From assembly GCF_009495355.1 (NCBI RefSeq), contig NZ_VZAD01000061.1:62001-126000 (forward strand): a stretch of DNA of 64,000 bases. The letters are read 5' to 3'. The notes below the pieces were generated by a model that ran no database searches, was not told where the DNA came from, and saw nothing but the letters and a program-made list of their open reading frames with translations. This DNA is from Segatella copri. Its GTDB lineage: Bacteria > Bacteroidota > Bacteroidia > Bacteroidales > Bacteroidaceae. The position numbers were made by a program, and so were the translations under genes. This document shows positions 25,554-32,005 of the stretch, piece by piece (position 1 is the stretch's first letter; every line of letters begins with the position of its first letter).

Positions 25554-25775
25554 ATGAGTAAGGTATTCCAAGTAAAGCCTAAGCGCATCAAGCGCTCTAA
25601 CGGTACAGTTCTCACTCCCGAAATGGTAGTGACAGTAACAACCTTGCAGCACACCGCCACCCCTTTTTACAATGGAGCCAAGGAGGTGCAAGAGGCCTAC
25701 ATGCGCCTCTATGCTTTCGACTATAAGAAAGCATGCTGCAATCAGAATGATTTTGAATTTAAGAAGTTGGACTAA
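25554..25775 (+). CDS. 73-aa protein of unknown function, copy 1
   Basis: Start chosen at the second ATG so that it matches the copy at 28054. It is a small basic protein: KRIKRSNGTVLTPEMVVTVT, then ATPFYNGAKEVQEAYMRLYA and FDYKKACCNQNDFEFKKLD. No signal peptide or membrane segment. The two copies differ at only about six residues, mainly near the N-terminus, and the DNA from about codon 8 to the end is almost identical and more GC-rich than the genes around. The stop TAA overlaps the ATG of the next gene by one base, so translation is coupled. I do not recognise the family. Confidence 0.75.
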   Translation: MSKVFQVKPKRIKRSNGTVLTPEMVVTVTTLQHTATPFYNGAKEVQEAYMRLYAFDYKKACCNQNDFEFKKLD

Positions 25776-27985
25776 TGGGAATATTTAATTCTAAAAATTT
25801 GAAGAAAGCGGTCAATATGGTCGCTTCTTCTTCGCCTGTCATAAATGCAATTTCGCAAGCTACTGACATTGTAGATAAGTCTATGGATGTAATAGACAAA
25901 AATCTTAATGGAGGAAAAAACTGGAATTTTTCGGAGACACCAATTGACGAAGTGGCTAAAGCTTTTATGAATGGTGTAAGAGGCAAGCATATAGTTTGTA
26001 TGATGACAAACATTTCTGATAGTGCTAAGGCTTCTATTCGTGATAATTTCAATATAGATATACATGAACAAATCTTGTTCTTTAATGATACTTCATTCTT
26101 TGGAAACAAAAATCAAGGCATAGTTATTACCAATAAAAGGCTTGCTTGGATTCCTGATAATGATGAGGGAGACGTATATTCTTTTGCATTTAATGACATT
26201 AAGAGAGTTGAATATCGCGAGATGCATATCTATCTATGGGGATATGGAAATGACGAGGATAATGTACCTTTGCCATTGGACCATTTCTTTAGTTTTAATG
26301 GAGAGACTTCTGCCGTTAAAGCTGATGCTCAAAAAATAGCTGCCGTGTTAAACAAGATGGTTACTGTTGCAGGGCATGAAGAGGAGACAACCCCATTGGA
26401 AGAAATAGAATCTTATTTGGATAATAATGAAGCGGATAAGGCAATTCAAGGAATAAATGAAATGTTGTCATCTACAGATATTACAGATGATGAGACTAAA
26501 TCAATTTGTTATTATTATTTGGGACTGGCGTATGCACAAAAAATGGAAGAACAATTAGATGTTGATATCGCAGCTGGCTCGGAGCAATTCTCAGAAGAAG
26601 TAGATCGTTATGACGGTGCTATGAACAGTGCGTTTAGAGAGGCGCTTGTACTTTGTACAGATGATGAATTCCGTTGTAAAATATATTATCTTAATGCTTT
26701 GTATTGCTTAAATCAATTACAAGGAAGACAAATGGCGTTAGCAGCCATGGAATCACCAGATTTTGAGATTAAGCAAGAAGCTAAGGATATATATATGAAT
26801 ACAACTAAACATCTTCCTGCTTATTTTACACAAATAGACTATAATACGAGAAAATTTATATTTGTTCTTGGAACAGAGAAACAACTACCTGGTTGCTATG
26901 ATAAAGATGGGAACATACAATTCGTGTTTACATTAAACGATCTTCCTACATCAATCCAATTCCCTGTTGGGCATCCGCAAGCCAACACTTTATACATTGG
27001 TCATCCGTTCAAACCTGCAACGTATCTTCCATTTGAGAATGCAACAGAGCAGTTGTTTATGGAAAGAGTACATGAACTTTGTTATTTGGGACAATGTCTT
27101 GGAGCTAATGAAATAAGAATTAAAAGATTACGTGGGTTAGATACTGCTTCTTCAGAAGCAAAGCAGTTGGATGTGTCTGGAGAATTGGATGTTAAAGCCG
27201 TTAATGTTGGGGGAAGTTTTGGTAAAAATACTGCTGCTCAAAATAGTTATTCATCCAAGGATGGAATGGAGATGGTTCAGACGTATTTACCAACAAAGCA
27301 GCCATATTGCCCAGACGATTTGGTTTGGTTAGACTCTGAAACTTCTTGGCAAGCTTTGGTAAAGCAAAGATTGAATGGAAATATATTGTCATATTCTTTG
27401 CATCTGTCTTCCTCGGAATCTGTAAGCATGACTTCAAGTAAAGTTCTGTCTGTCAAGGCATCTTTTGAATACCTTGTCACAAATGTAAGTGGAACTTATG
27501 ATGCCAAAACAGACAAGACCTTTAGTAAGACAGAAGAGATAGAATGGGAGATAGATATGCAGTTCAAGCCTTTGCAGGATTTTGAGGACGATAATGTTAA
27601 TGCCTCTAATGGTCAGGCGGTTGCTCAGATTGCTCAAACACAGAAATCTGAATTGTCAGAGGACGAGTTGGCATATAAGGAAGAAGTAGAGTTCTGTTTG
27701 GAAGATGCGTCTGAAATAGATGCTCATTCTCGTAAGTTCTTGGAACGTAAACGTCAGAAACTCGGATTGTCAGAGACGAGAGCGCAAGAGATTGAGGACA
27801 TGGTAAAGGCTTCTTTGGTATCTTTTACCGATGAAGAAAAAGAGTACATGGAAGCTCTTGATGATGTTATCGAAGATGGAGTAATTCCTGATAATGTTCG
27901 TAGATTATTGGAGCGTGAAAGAAAATCATTGGGAATCTCTGAGGAACGCGCCAAAGAATTGGAAGAAATAAAATGTAAAGCATAA
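25775..27985 (+). CDS. Large protein with PH-like, TPR-like and TerB-like C-terminal repeats
   Basis: A 736-residue soluble protein, not seen as a whole before by me. Residues about 105-165 (ILFFNDTSFFGNKNQ...VITNKRLAW) have the pattern of bacterial PH-like domains. Residues about 210-345 are helical and repeat-like (SICYYYLGLAYAQ, CKIYYLNALYCLNQ), resembling TPRs. A beta-rich region spans 360-620. The last 105 residues hold two copies of a helical unit: EEVEFCLEDASEIDAHSRKF-LERKRQKLGLSETRAQEIE and YMEALDDVIEDGVIPDNVRR-LLERERKSLGISEERAKELE, as in TerB-like tails. The frame is coupled to the 73-aa gene (1-base overlap) and ends before a hairpin. A membrane- or protein-binding scaffold is plausible, unproven. 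Confidence 0.7.
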   Translation: MGIFNSKNLKKAVNMVASSSPVINAISQATDIVDKSMDVIDKNLNGGKNWNFSETPIDEVAKAFMNGVRGKHIVCMMTNISDSAKASIRDNFNIDIHEQILFFNDTSFFGNKNQGIVITNKRLAWIPDNDEGDVYSFAFNDIKRVEYREMHIYLWGYGNDEDNVPLPLDHFFSFNGETSAVKADAQKIAAVLNKMVTVAGHEEETTPLEEIESYLDNNEADKAIQGINEMLSSTDITDDETKSICYYYLGLAYAQKMEEQLDVDIAAGSEQFSEEVDRYDGAMNSAFREALVLCTDDEFRCKIYYLNALYCLNQLQGRQMALAAMESPDFEIKQEAKDIYMNTTKHLPAYFTQIDYNTRKFIFVLGTEKQLPGCYDKDGNIQFVFTLNDLPTSIQFPVGHPQANTLYIGHPFKPATYLPFENATEQLFMERVHELCYLGQCLGANEIRIKRLRGLDTASSEAKQLDVSGELDVKAVNVGGSFGKNTAAQNSYSSKDGMEMVQTYLPTKQPYCPDDLVWLDSETSWQALVKQRLNGNILSYSLHLSSSESVSMTSSKVLSVKASFEYLVTNVSGTYDAKTDKTFSKTEEIEWEIDMQFKPLQDFEDDNVNASNGQAVAQIAQTQKSELSEDELAYKEEVEFCLEDASEIDAHSRKFLERKRQKLGLSETRAQEIEDMVKASLVSFTDEEKEYMEALDDVIEDGVIPDNVRRLLERERKSLGISEERAKELEEIKCKA

Positions 27986-27993
27986 TTCTGATA

Positions 27994-28035
27994 ACTCAAT
28001 TAGTTGTGATAAGATTTTCACAACTAATTGGGTTT
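27994..28035 (+). terminator. Hairpin between the large protein and second 73-aa gene
   Basis: TCAATTAGTTGTG and CACAACTAATTGG(G) form a 13-bp stem with a loop of about 10 bases, followed by GTTTCA. It is a probable terminator or attenuator inside the island; the next ATG is 19 bases later. Confidence 0.6.
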
Positions 28036-28053
28036 CATATAACATAATAGACT

Positions 28054-28275
28054 ATGAGTAAAGTATTTCAAATAATGCCTAAGCGCATCAAGCGCTCTAA
28101 CGGTACAGTTCTCACTCCCGAAATGGTAGTGACAGTAACAACCATGCAGCACACCGTCACCCCTTTTTACAATGGAGCCAAGGAGGTGCAAGAGGCCTAC
28201 ATGCGCCTCTATGCTTTCGACTATAAGAAAGCATGCTGCAACCAGAACGATTTTGAATTTAAGAAGTTGGACTAA
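28054..28275 (+). CDS. 73-aa protein of unknown function, copy 2
   Basis: It is nearly identical to the gene at 25554-25775 (differences such as V/I and K/M near residue 7-8, L/M and A/V near residue 33-38). Identity of the DNA extends through the stop codon but not into the flanks, so either a recent gene-sized duplication or gene conversion maintained it. It is followed 13 bases later by a small zinc-ribbon ORF. The function is unknown; each copy stands at the head of a different gene set. Confidence 0.75.
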   Translation: MSKVFQIMPKRIKRSNGTVLTPEMVVTVTTMQHTVTPFYNGAKEVQEAYMRLYAFDYKKACCNQNDFEFKKLD

Positions 28276-28288
28276 AAAATATAAATAG

Positions 28289-28456
28289 ATGAGAACGCCT
28301 AAAATGACAACGTGTAAAAAATGCCATCGTAGTTATAATACGATGTCGGAAGTTTCTGTGTGTCCAAGTTGTGGTACTACAAATATTTGTTATACACATG
28401 TAATGAATGATGTGGCATCAGGGCTTAAGTTTTTAACAAAAATATTAAAAAAATAG
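28289..28456 (+). CDS. 55-aa zinc-ribbon protein
   Basis: A short frame MRTPKMTTCKKCHRSYNTMS ... VCPSCGTTNIC ... LKFLTKILKK. Two CxxC knuckles (CKKC and CPSC, 21 residues apart) form a rubredoxin-type zinc ribbon. It is placed 13 bases after the 73-aa gene and 6 bases before the EcsC-like gene, so it is within the transcript. Ribbons of this kind act as protein or nucleic-acid binding modules. It is too small to assign further. Confidence 0.6.
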   Translation: MRTPKMTTCKKCHRSYNTMSEVSVCPSCGTTNICYTHVMNDVASGLKFLTKILKK

Positions 28457-28462
28457 AGCATT

Positions 28463-29605
28463 ATGGCAAATGAAGTAACAGTATGGAACAAAGTTATGTC
28501 TTCGGCTTTGGCTATTCCTGGAGTACAAGTAGATAGAGAGACGTTTTTGAGATCAGAACTTCGACAGTATTGCTCTAAAGATGAATTGGAGAAGGCTATC
28601 TCAAATCCTGTTGATGTCCTTTCGGAAGATAGAATAGATAGTTTAGCAAACTCCTGTATCAATAATCATTTATTGAAAGTTACATCTTTGTCGGTTGTCG
28701 CTGGTATTCCAGGAGGTTTAGCTATGGCAGCAACAATCCCAGCAGATATGGCTCAATATTATTGGCATACTTTCGTCTTGGCACAGAAATTAGCCTATCT
28801 TTATGGTATTCCGGACTTAAGAGATGAAAATGGTAATCTTACCGAAACGTCACAAGATATGTTGACTTTGTTTGTCGGTGTGATGATGGGAGCTGCTGCA
28901 GCTAATAATGCAATTAAAAATGTTTCTAAGGCATTTGCTGTCCAAGTTGTTAAGCGCTTGCCTCAAAAGGCTTTAACTAAAACAGTGTATTATCCTATTA
29001 TTAAGCAAGTAGCCAAATGGATAGGAATAAAGCTGACAAAAGATACTTTTGCTAAAGGCGTAGGTAAAACAATTCCAATTTTGGGTGGCATTATTTCTGG
29101 TGGATTAACTGCTGCAACATTCCGTCCTTCAGCTAAGCGTCTTCAAAAGAAATTGAAGGAACAAATGTATGACATTCATATCCCAGAAGGAGATACAGAA
29201 GATTTTGTAAATGCAACCTTTTCAGAGGTAGAAGATGGAGCGGAGTCTCCTATTGCGTTAGAGAATCCAGATAAGTTGATTATTCAATTCATGCTTAATT
29301 TGGCAAAAGTAGGAGGTAATTGGAATGAAAGAAAAGAAACTCTTTTATCTAATGAAATAGAGAGTTCCACTTTGTCTGAAGATGAGCAATTAGAACTTGC
29401 ACAACTAATGAGTGGTGATAAGTTATTGCAAATAGACTTCTCTTCTATACAAAATGATGAAGCTAATAGTGCGAAGTTGTTAGAAAAAGGAGTTGATATC
29501 TTGAAAGCAGAAGATAAAGTTGCTTTGGCTGAAAAATTATATTTCAAAAAGATAGCAAAACAATTGGGCTTTTCTGCTGAGGATATAGAGGAGGCCATGA
29601 ACTAA
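28463..29605 (+). CDS. EcsC-family membrane-associated protein with TerB-like tail
   Basis: A 380-residue protein. Residues about 65-230 match the EcsC pattern: SLSVVAGIPGGLAMAATIPA, DMAQYYWHTFVLAQKLAYLYG and GKTIPILGGIISGGLTAATF, with glycine-rich hydrophobic stretches that may insert in or bind membranes. The last 110 residues are acidic and helical and end KIAKQLGFSAEDIEEAM, echoing the TerB-like tail of the 736-aa protein. EcsC proteins accompany ABC exporters in Firmicutes but also occur in stress and conflict clusters; no ABC genes are here. It lies 6 bases after the zinc-ribbon ORF. Confidence 0.7.
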   Translation: MANEVTVWNKVMSSALAIPGVQVDRETFLRSELRQYCSKDELEKAISNPVDVLSEDRIDSLANSCINNHLLKVTSLSVVAGIPGGLAMAATIPADMAQYYWHTFVLAQKLAYLYGIPDLRDENGNLTETSQDMLTLFVGVMMGAAAANNAIKNVSKAFAVQVVKRLPQKALTKTVYYPIIKQVAKWIGIKLTKDTFAKGVGKTIPILGGIISGGLTAATFRPSAKRLQKKLKEQMYDIHIPEGDTEDFVNATFSEVEDGAESPIALENPDKLIIQFMLNLAKVGGNWNERKETLLSNEIESSTLSEDEQLELAQLMSGDKLLQIDFSSIQNDEANSAKLLEKGVDILKAEDKVALAEKLYFKKIAKQLGFSAEDIEEAMN

Positions 29606-29633
29606 ATTAGTTGCAATTTTAATTGGAAATATT

Positions 29634-30014
29634 ATGATAGTAGTTAGAACAAAAGAAGAATTGCAAGAAGCTATCAAAAATAAGGTAGATTCAATAAGAA
29701 TAGAAGATCCCTATGCCAAGACATTTGCTAATGCAGTTCGTTCAAGAAGGAGGAAAGCTAAGGTAGCTAAGGGGGCTATTGGATTTGGAGCTTTAGCAGT
29801 AATAGGTGGTTTAGCTGCCGCTCCGTTTACAGGAGGCGCTTCTTTAGCGGGAACTGTTATGGGTGCAACAGCTATGGGACTTACCGTTGGTACTGTAACT
29901 ATAAGTACGGCAGAATTAGCAATGATTCTTGGTTTTGCTGCTTATGCTCTCAACAAGAAATATACCATAAAGATAGGTGATGGGGATAAGTATGTTGAAA
30001 TGCGACCTCAATAA
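29634..30014 (+). CDS. Small glycine-rich membrane protein
   Basis: 126 residues. The basic N-terminal half (RSRRRKAKVAK near residue 37) precedes two hydrophobic Gly/Ala-rich segments (about residues 50-78 and 85-105) that could form a helical hairpin in the membrane. The tail YTIKIGDGDKYVEMRPQ is beta-like. It lies 28 bases after the EcsC-like gene and shares its AT-rich composition. I do not recognise the family; hydrophobic glycine hairpins of this type are seen in small toxins and in membrane-perturbing effectors, but nothing else supports that. Confidence 0.6.
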   Translation: MIVVRTKEELQEAIKNKVDSIRIEDPYAKTFANAVRSRRRKAKVAKGAIGFGALAVIGGLAAAPFTGGASLAGTVMGATAMGLTVGTVTISTAELAMILGFAAYALNKKYTIKIGDGDKYVEMRPQ

Positions 30015-30023
30015 AAATAACTT

Positions 30024-30173
30024 AAAAATAATAATGTTACGGGAAGATTAAAACCTGACACGCGTAACCTTTCACAGGGCGAGGCAGACACAATTGTTAG
30101 CATTGTTAAAAAAGTGTTGGATGTCATTGTAGATATGACAGGTGGAAAACCTACGTTTGGAGGTAAGAAGTAA
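30024..30173 (+). pseudogene. Open stretch without start codon after the membrane protein
   Basis: The frame reads GRLKPDTRNLSQGEADTIVS, IVKKVLDVIVDMTGGKPTFG and GKK-stop, with coding-like composition, but no ATG/GTG/TTG precedes it after two stops at 30012 and 30018. It may be the tail of a lost gene or use an unusual start. Confidence 0.3.
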
Positions 30174-30177
30174 AAAT

Positions 30178-30247
30178 TTGTCCGACGCAAAGCACGAAAT
30201 AATGAATGATTCAATAAATCGTTGTTGGTTGGCTGTGCGTCGGACAA
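30178..30247 (+). terminator. Long-loop 12-bp inverted repeat
   Basis: TTGTCCGACGCA (30178-30189) and TGCGTCGGACAA (30236-30247) are perfect complements separated by 46 bases. It lies at a composition change inside the island, between the AT-rich first part and the zinc-ribbon/coiled-coil part. It could be a terminator, a recombination-site arm or a structured RNA. Confidence 0.45.
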
Positions 30248-30313
30248 GAGTATGCCGTTTCGTTTATATGGTAAGAGTATTTTTTAAAAAACTACTTATA
30301 AATCATATCGCTT

Positions 30314-30514
30314 ATGTTTAGAGGATTCTGTGCTTTCGTCTGCGATGATTGCGGACATAGATTCAAGGGGATGGATTGCGAGTGGATGGCAACAGCCTAT
30401 ACTGCTCCAGTGAAATGCCCTAAGTGTGGTGGGTGGCATACCTATCCACCAGGCTTTTTAGGCTTGAACAAATATGTCTATCGAAGAATATGGAAAAACA
30501 GAGAGAAAAAATAA
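30314..30514 (+). CDS. Zinc-ribbon protein, paralogue A
   Basis: 66 residues, MFRGFCAFVCDDCGHRFKGM, DCEWMATAYTAPVKCPKCGG and a basic tail (YRRIWKNREKK). CDDC and CPKC knuckles make a zinc ribbon, with WH-TYPPG after it. A close relative is encoded at 34799-35041 with the same MFRG start, DCEW, YTAPVKCPKCG and TYP-G blocks. They bracket the coiled-coil and DUF4112 genes. Role unknown. Confidence 0.7.
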   Translation: MFRGFCAFVCDDCGHRFKGMDCEWMATAYTAPVKCPKCGGWHTYPPGFLGLNKYVYRRIWKNREKK

Positions 30515-30534
30515 TCATTTTAAAATAAGGCTAT

Positions 30535-30951
30535 ATGAAGATAGCGATTACTTATGCTGAGCTGCAGGATTATGTAGCCAGTCATTTTCATAAGACTGTT
30601 AATTTTGGGTATGTAGACGGGGCTACTGTGTCTGTCTCTATACCTATCAAAGTGCTGGGCTTTACCAAGTCTGTAAGCATAAACATTACTGTGAAGAAGA
30701 TTGAGGGTACAGACTTGTTCTTGTCGTATGACGGCAAGATGGGTATTGACCTGCTTGTTTCGCCAGCCATCTCTTATGCCAAGAAACTTGTGCCGGAGAA
30801 AGCAGGTTGGGTGGAACAGATGCCTGGCAATATCGTTAAACTGCGCCTTGGCGACATTGACAAATTGCAGAAAGTGTTTGAAAAGCTGAAACTTGACAAT
30901 ATCTTATTTGAACAGGGAAATATTGGAATAGAAATGTCATTAGTTTATTGA
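30535..30951 (+). CDS. Unrecognised 138-aa beta-rich protein
   Basis: No signal peptide or membrane segment. The sequence alternates in beta-strand style (VSVSIPIKVLGFTKSVSINI, TDLFLSYDGKMGIDLLVSP) and ends with an amphipathic helix and a last strand. The cadence resembles small lipid-binding or immunity-type proteins, but no family is clear. It lies 20 bases after the zinc-ribbon gene. Composition is more GC-rich than the preceding genes. Confidence 0.6.
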   Translation: MKIAITYAELQDYVASHFHKTVNFGYVDGATVSVSIPIKVLGFTKSVSINITVKKIEGTDLFLSYDGKMGIDLLVSPAISYAKKLVPEKAGWVEQMPGNIVKLRLGDIDKLQKVFEKLKLDNILFEQGNIGIEMSLVY

Positions 30952-31024
30952 TTCGTTATGGGTGACTGATGTCTATTTCGCAAAAAAATAGAGTGTTCTT
31001 ACTTTTTTCTTGATACTCTGCCAC

Positions 31025-31080
31025 CATTTGACATATCTATATAGTTATTTCGCAGCCGAAATCAAATGTATAACTATATA
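31025..31080 (+). promoter_or_regulatory. Large inverted repeat before the 178-aa gene
   Basis: TATATAGTTAT (31038-31048) and ATAACTATATA (31070-31080) are perfect 11-bp arms; the loop holds a second hairpin TTTCG-CAGC-CGAAA. It ends 13 bases before an ATG. It could be an operator or a leader hairpin that controls the start. Confidence 0.5.
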
Positions 31081-31093
31081 AGGTAATGTAACA

Positions 31094-31630
31094 ATGGAAA
31101 AGAACATCAGGAAAAGAGTATGTTGGTTGGCTGCGGTAATGAGTGCCGTGCTGGTAGTGTTATTTGGCTATTGGTTCTTCTTGACCCCTCATGGCTATTG
31201 GCAAAAGAAGGAGGAGGCTTTGAAGAATGAATATATGGATAGGAGGATGCTTTGGCGGAAGTCGGAGAAAATGACCATGCAACAGATGTTGTCGGACATG
31301 ACGCTAATGGCTAAGGGGGATTCGGTCCTGATTTGTTGGCTAACTGATCTCTCGCTTCCCGTTTATCGTGACTTCATTCATGGTACTGCGCAACCTACAA
31401 GGAATGCTTGGGCTGAGACGAGATATTGGTATATGTCTTCTCTCGCTAAAGGCAGAGAATGGATGGAGGAGCGTGCCAAGACGAGGATTCACAAGAGCCT
31501 GATCTTTGTGGAGACGAGTAGATTTCAGGTGCAGAAGGGTTCCTTGAAGGATTATCGTAAAGAGAAACTTACTCCAACTGAGATTAGAAACAACAAGATG
31601 TATCTAAAAGATAATTGTCTGTATAGATGA
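31094..31630 (+). CDS. Single-pass membrane protein of unknown function
   Basis: 178 residues. A short basic N-terminus precedes one hydrophobic segment (about residues 10-32: WLAAVMSAVLVVLFGYWFFL), leaving a 145-residue, Trp- and Lys-rich soluble part outside (or inside) the membrane. No cysteine or catalytic motifs stand out. It follows a strong inverted repeat and precedes two further island genes with 30- and 15-base gaps. Not recognised. Confidence 0.6.
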   Translation: MEKNIRKRVCWLAAVMSAVLVVLFGYWFFLTPHGYWQKKEEALKNEYMDRRMLWRKSEKMTMQQMLSDMTLMAKGDSVLICWLTDLSLPVYRDFIHGTAQPTRNAWAETRYWYMSSLAKGREWMEERAKTRIHKSLIFVETSRFQVQKGSLKDYRKEKLTPTEIRNNKMYLKDNCLYR

Positions 31631-31660
31631 AATCATAGCATAAATAAAGTGTAACGAAAA

Positions 31661-31990
31661 ATGAATAAAATTATAGGGTTTCTTGTAATGGTTTTCATGT
31701 TCCTACCCTGGCGACCAATCGTTGCTATAGTGGCAGCAGTATTGTTTGTCAACATCAATGGTACGGAATTGTATAGATGGCAAGCTGGTTTGGCGCATGG
31801 ATTGTTCTTCCTGCCTAATCTGGTGAGGCATCTCTTTGACGGCGATGTCCTTTTCAAGGCTACCAATTGTACTGCAGGTTATCATGTTGCCTGGTGGATA
31901 GCTACAGTCGGTTCGTGCATCGGTTGGCTCGTTGATGCAACCTTCTCTTTTATGAAGGCATCGGCATTTGTAGGTAGTGATAAAGAATAA
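31661..31990 (+). CDS. Small integral membrane protein
   Basis: 109 residues with three hydrophobic stretches (about residues 5-32, 45-58 and 72-97) including FLVMVFMFLPWRPIVAIVAA and WWIATVGSCIGWLVDATFSF. It is probably an inner-membrane protein. It ends 15 bases before the 727-aa coiled-coil gene. No family recognised. Confidence 0.6.
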   Translation: MNKIIGFLVMVFMFLPWRPIVAIVAAVLFVNINGTELYRWQAGLAHGLFFLPNLVRHLFDGDVLFKATNCTAGYHVAWWIATVGSCIGWLVDATFSFMKASAFVGSDKE

Positions 31991-32005
31991 ATAAATATAA
32001 ATACG

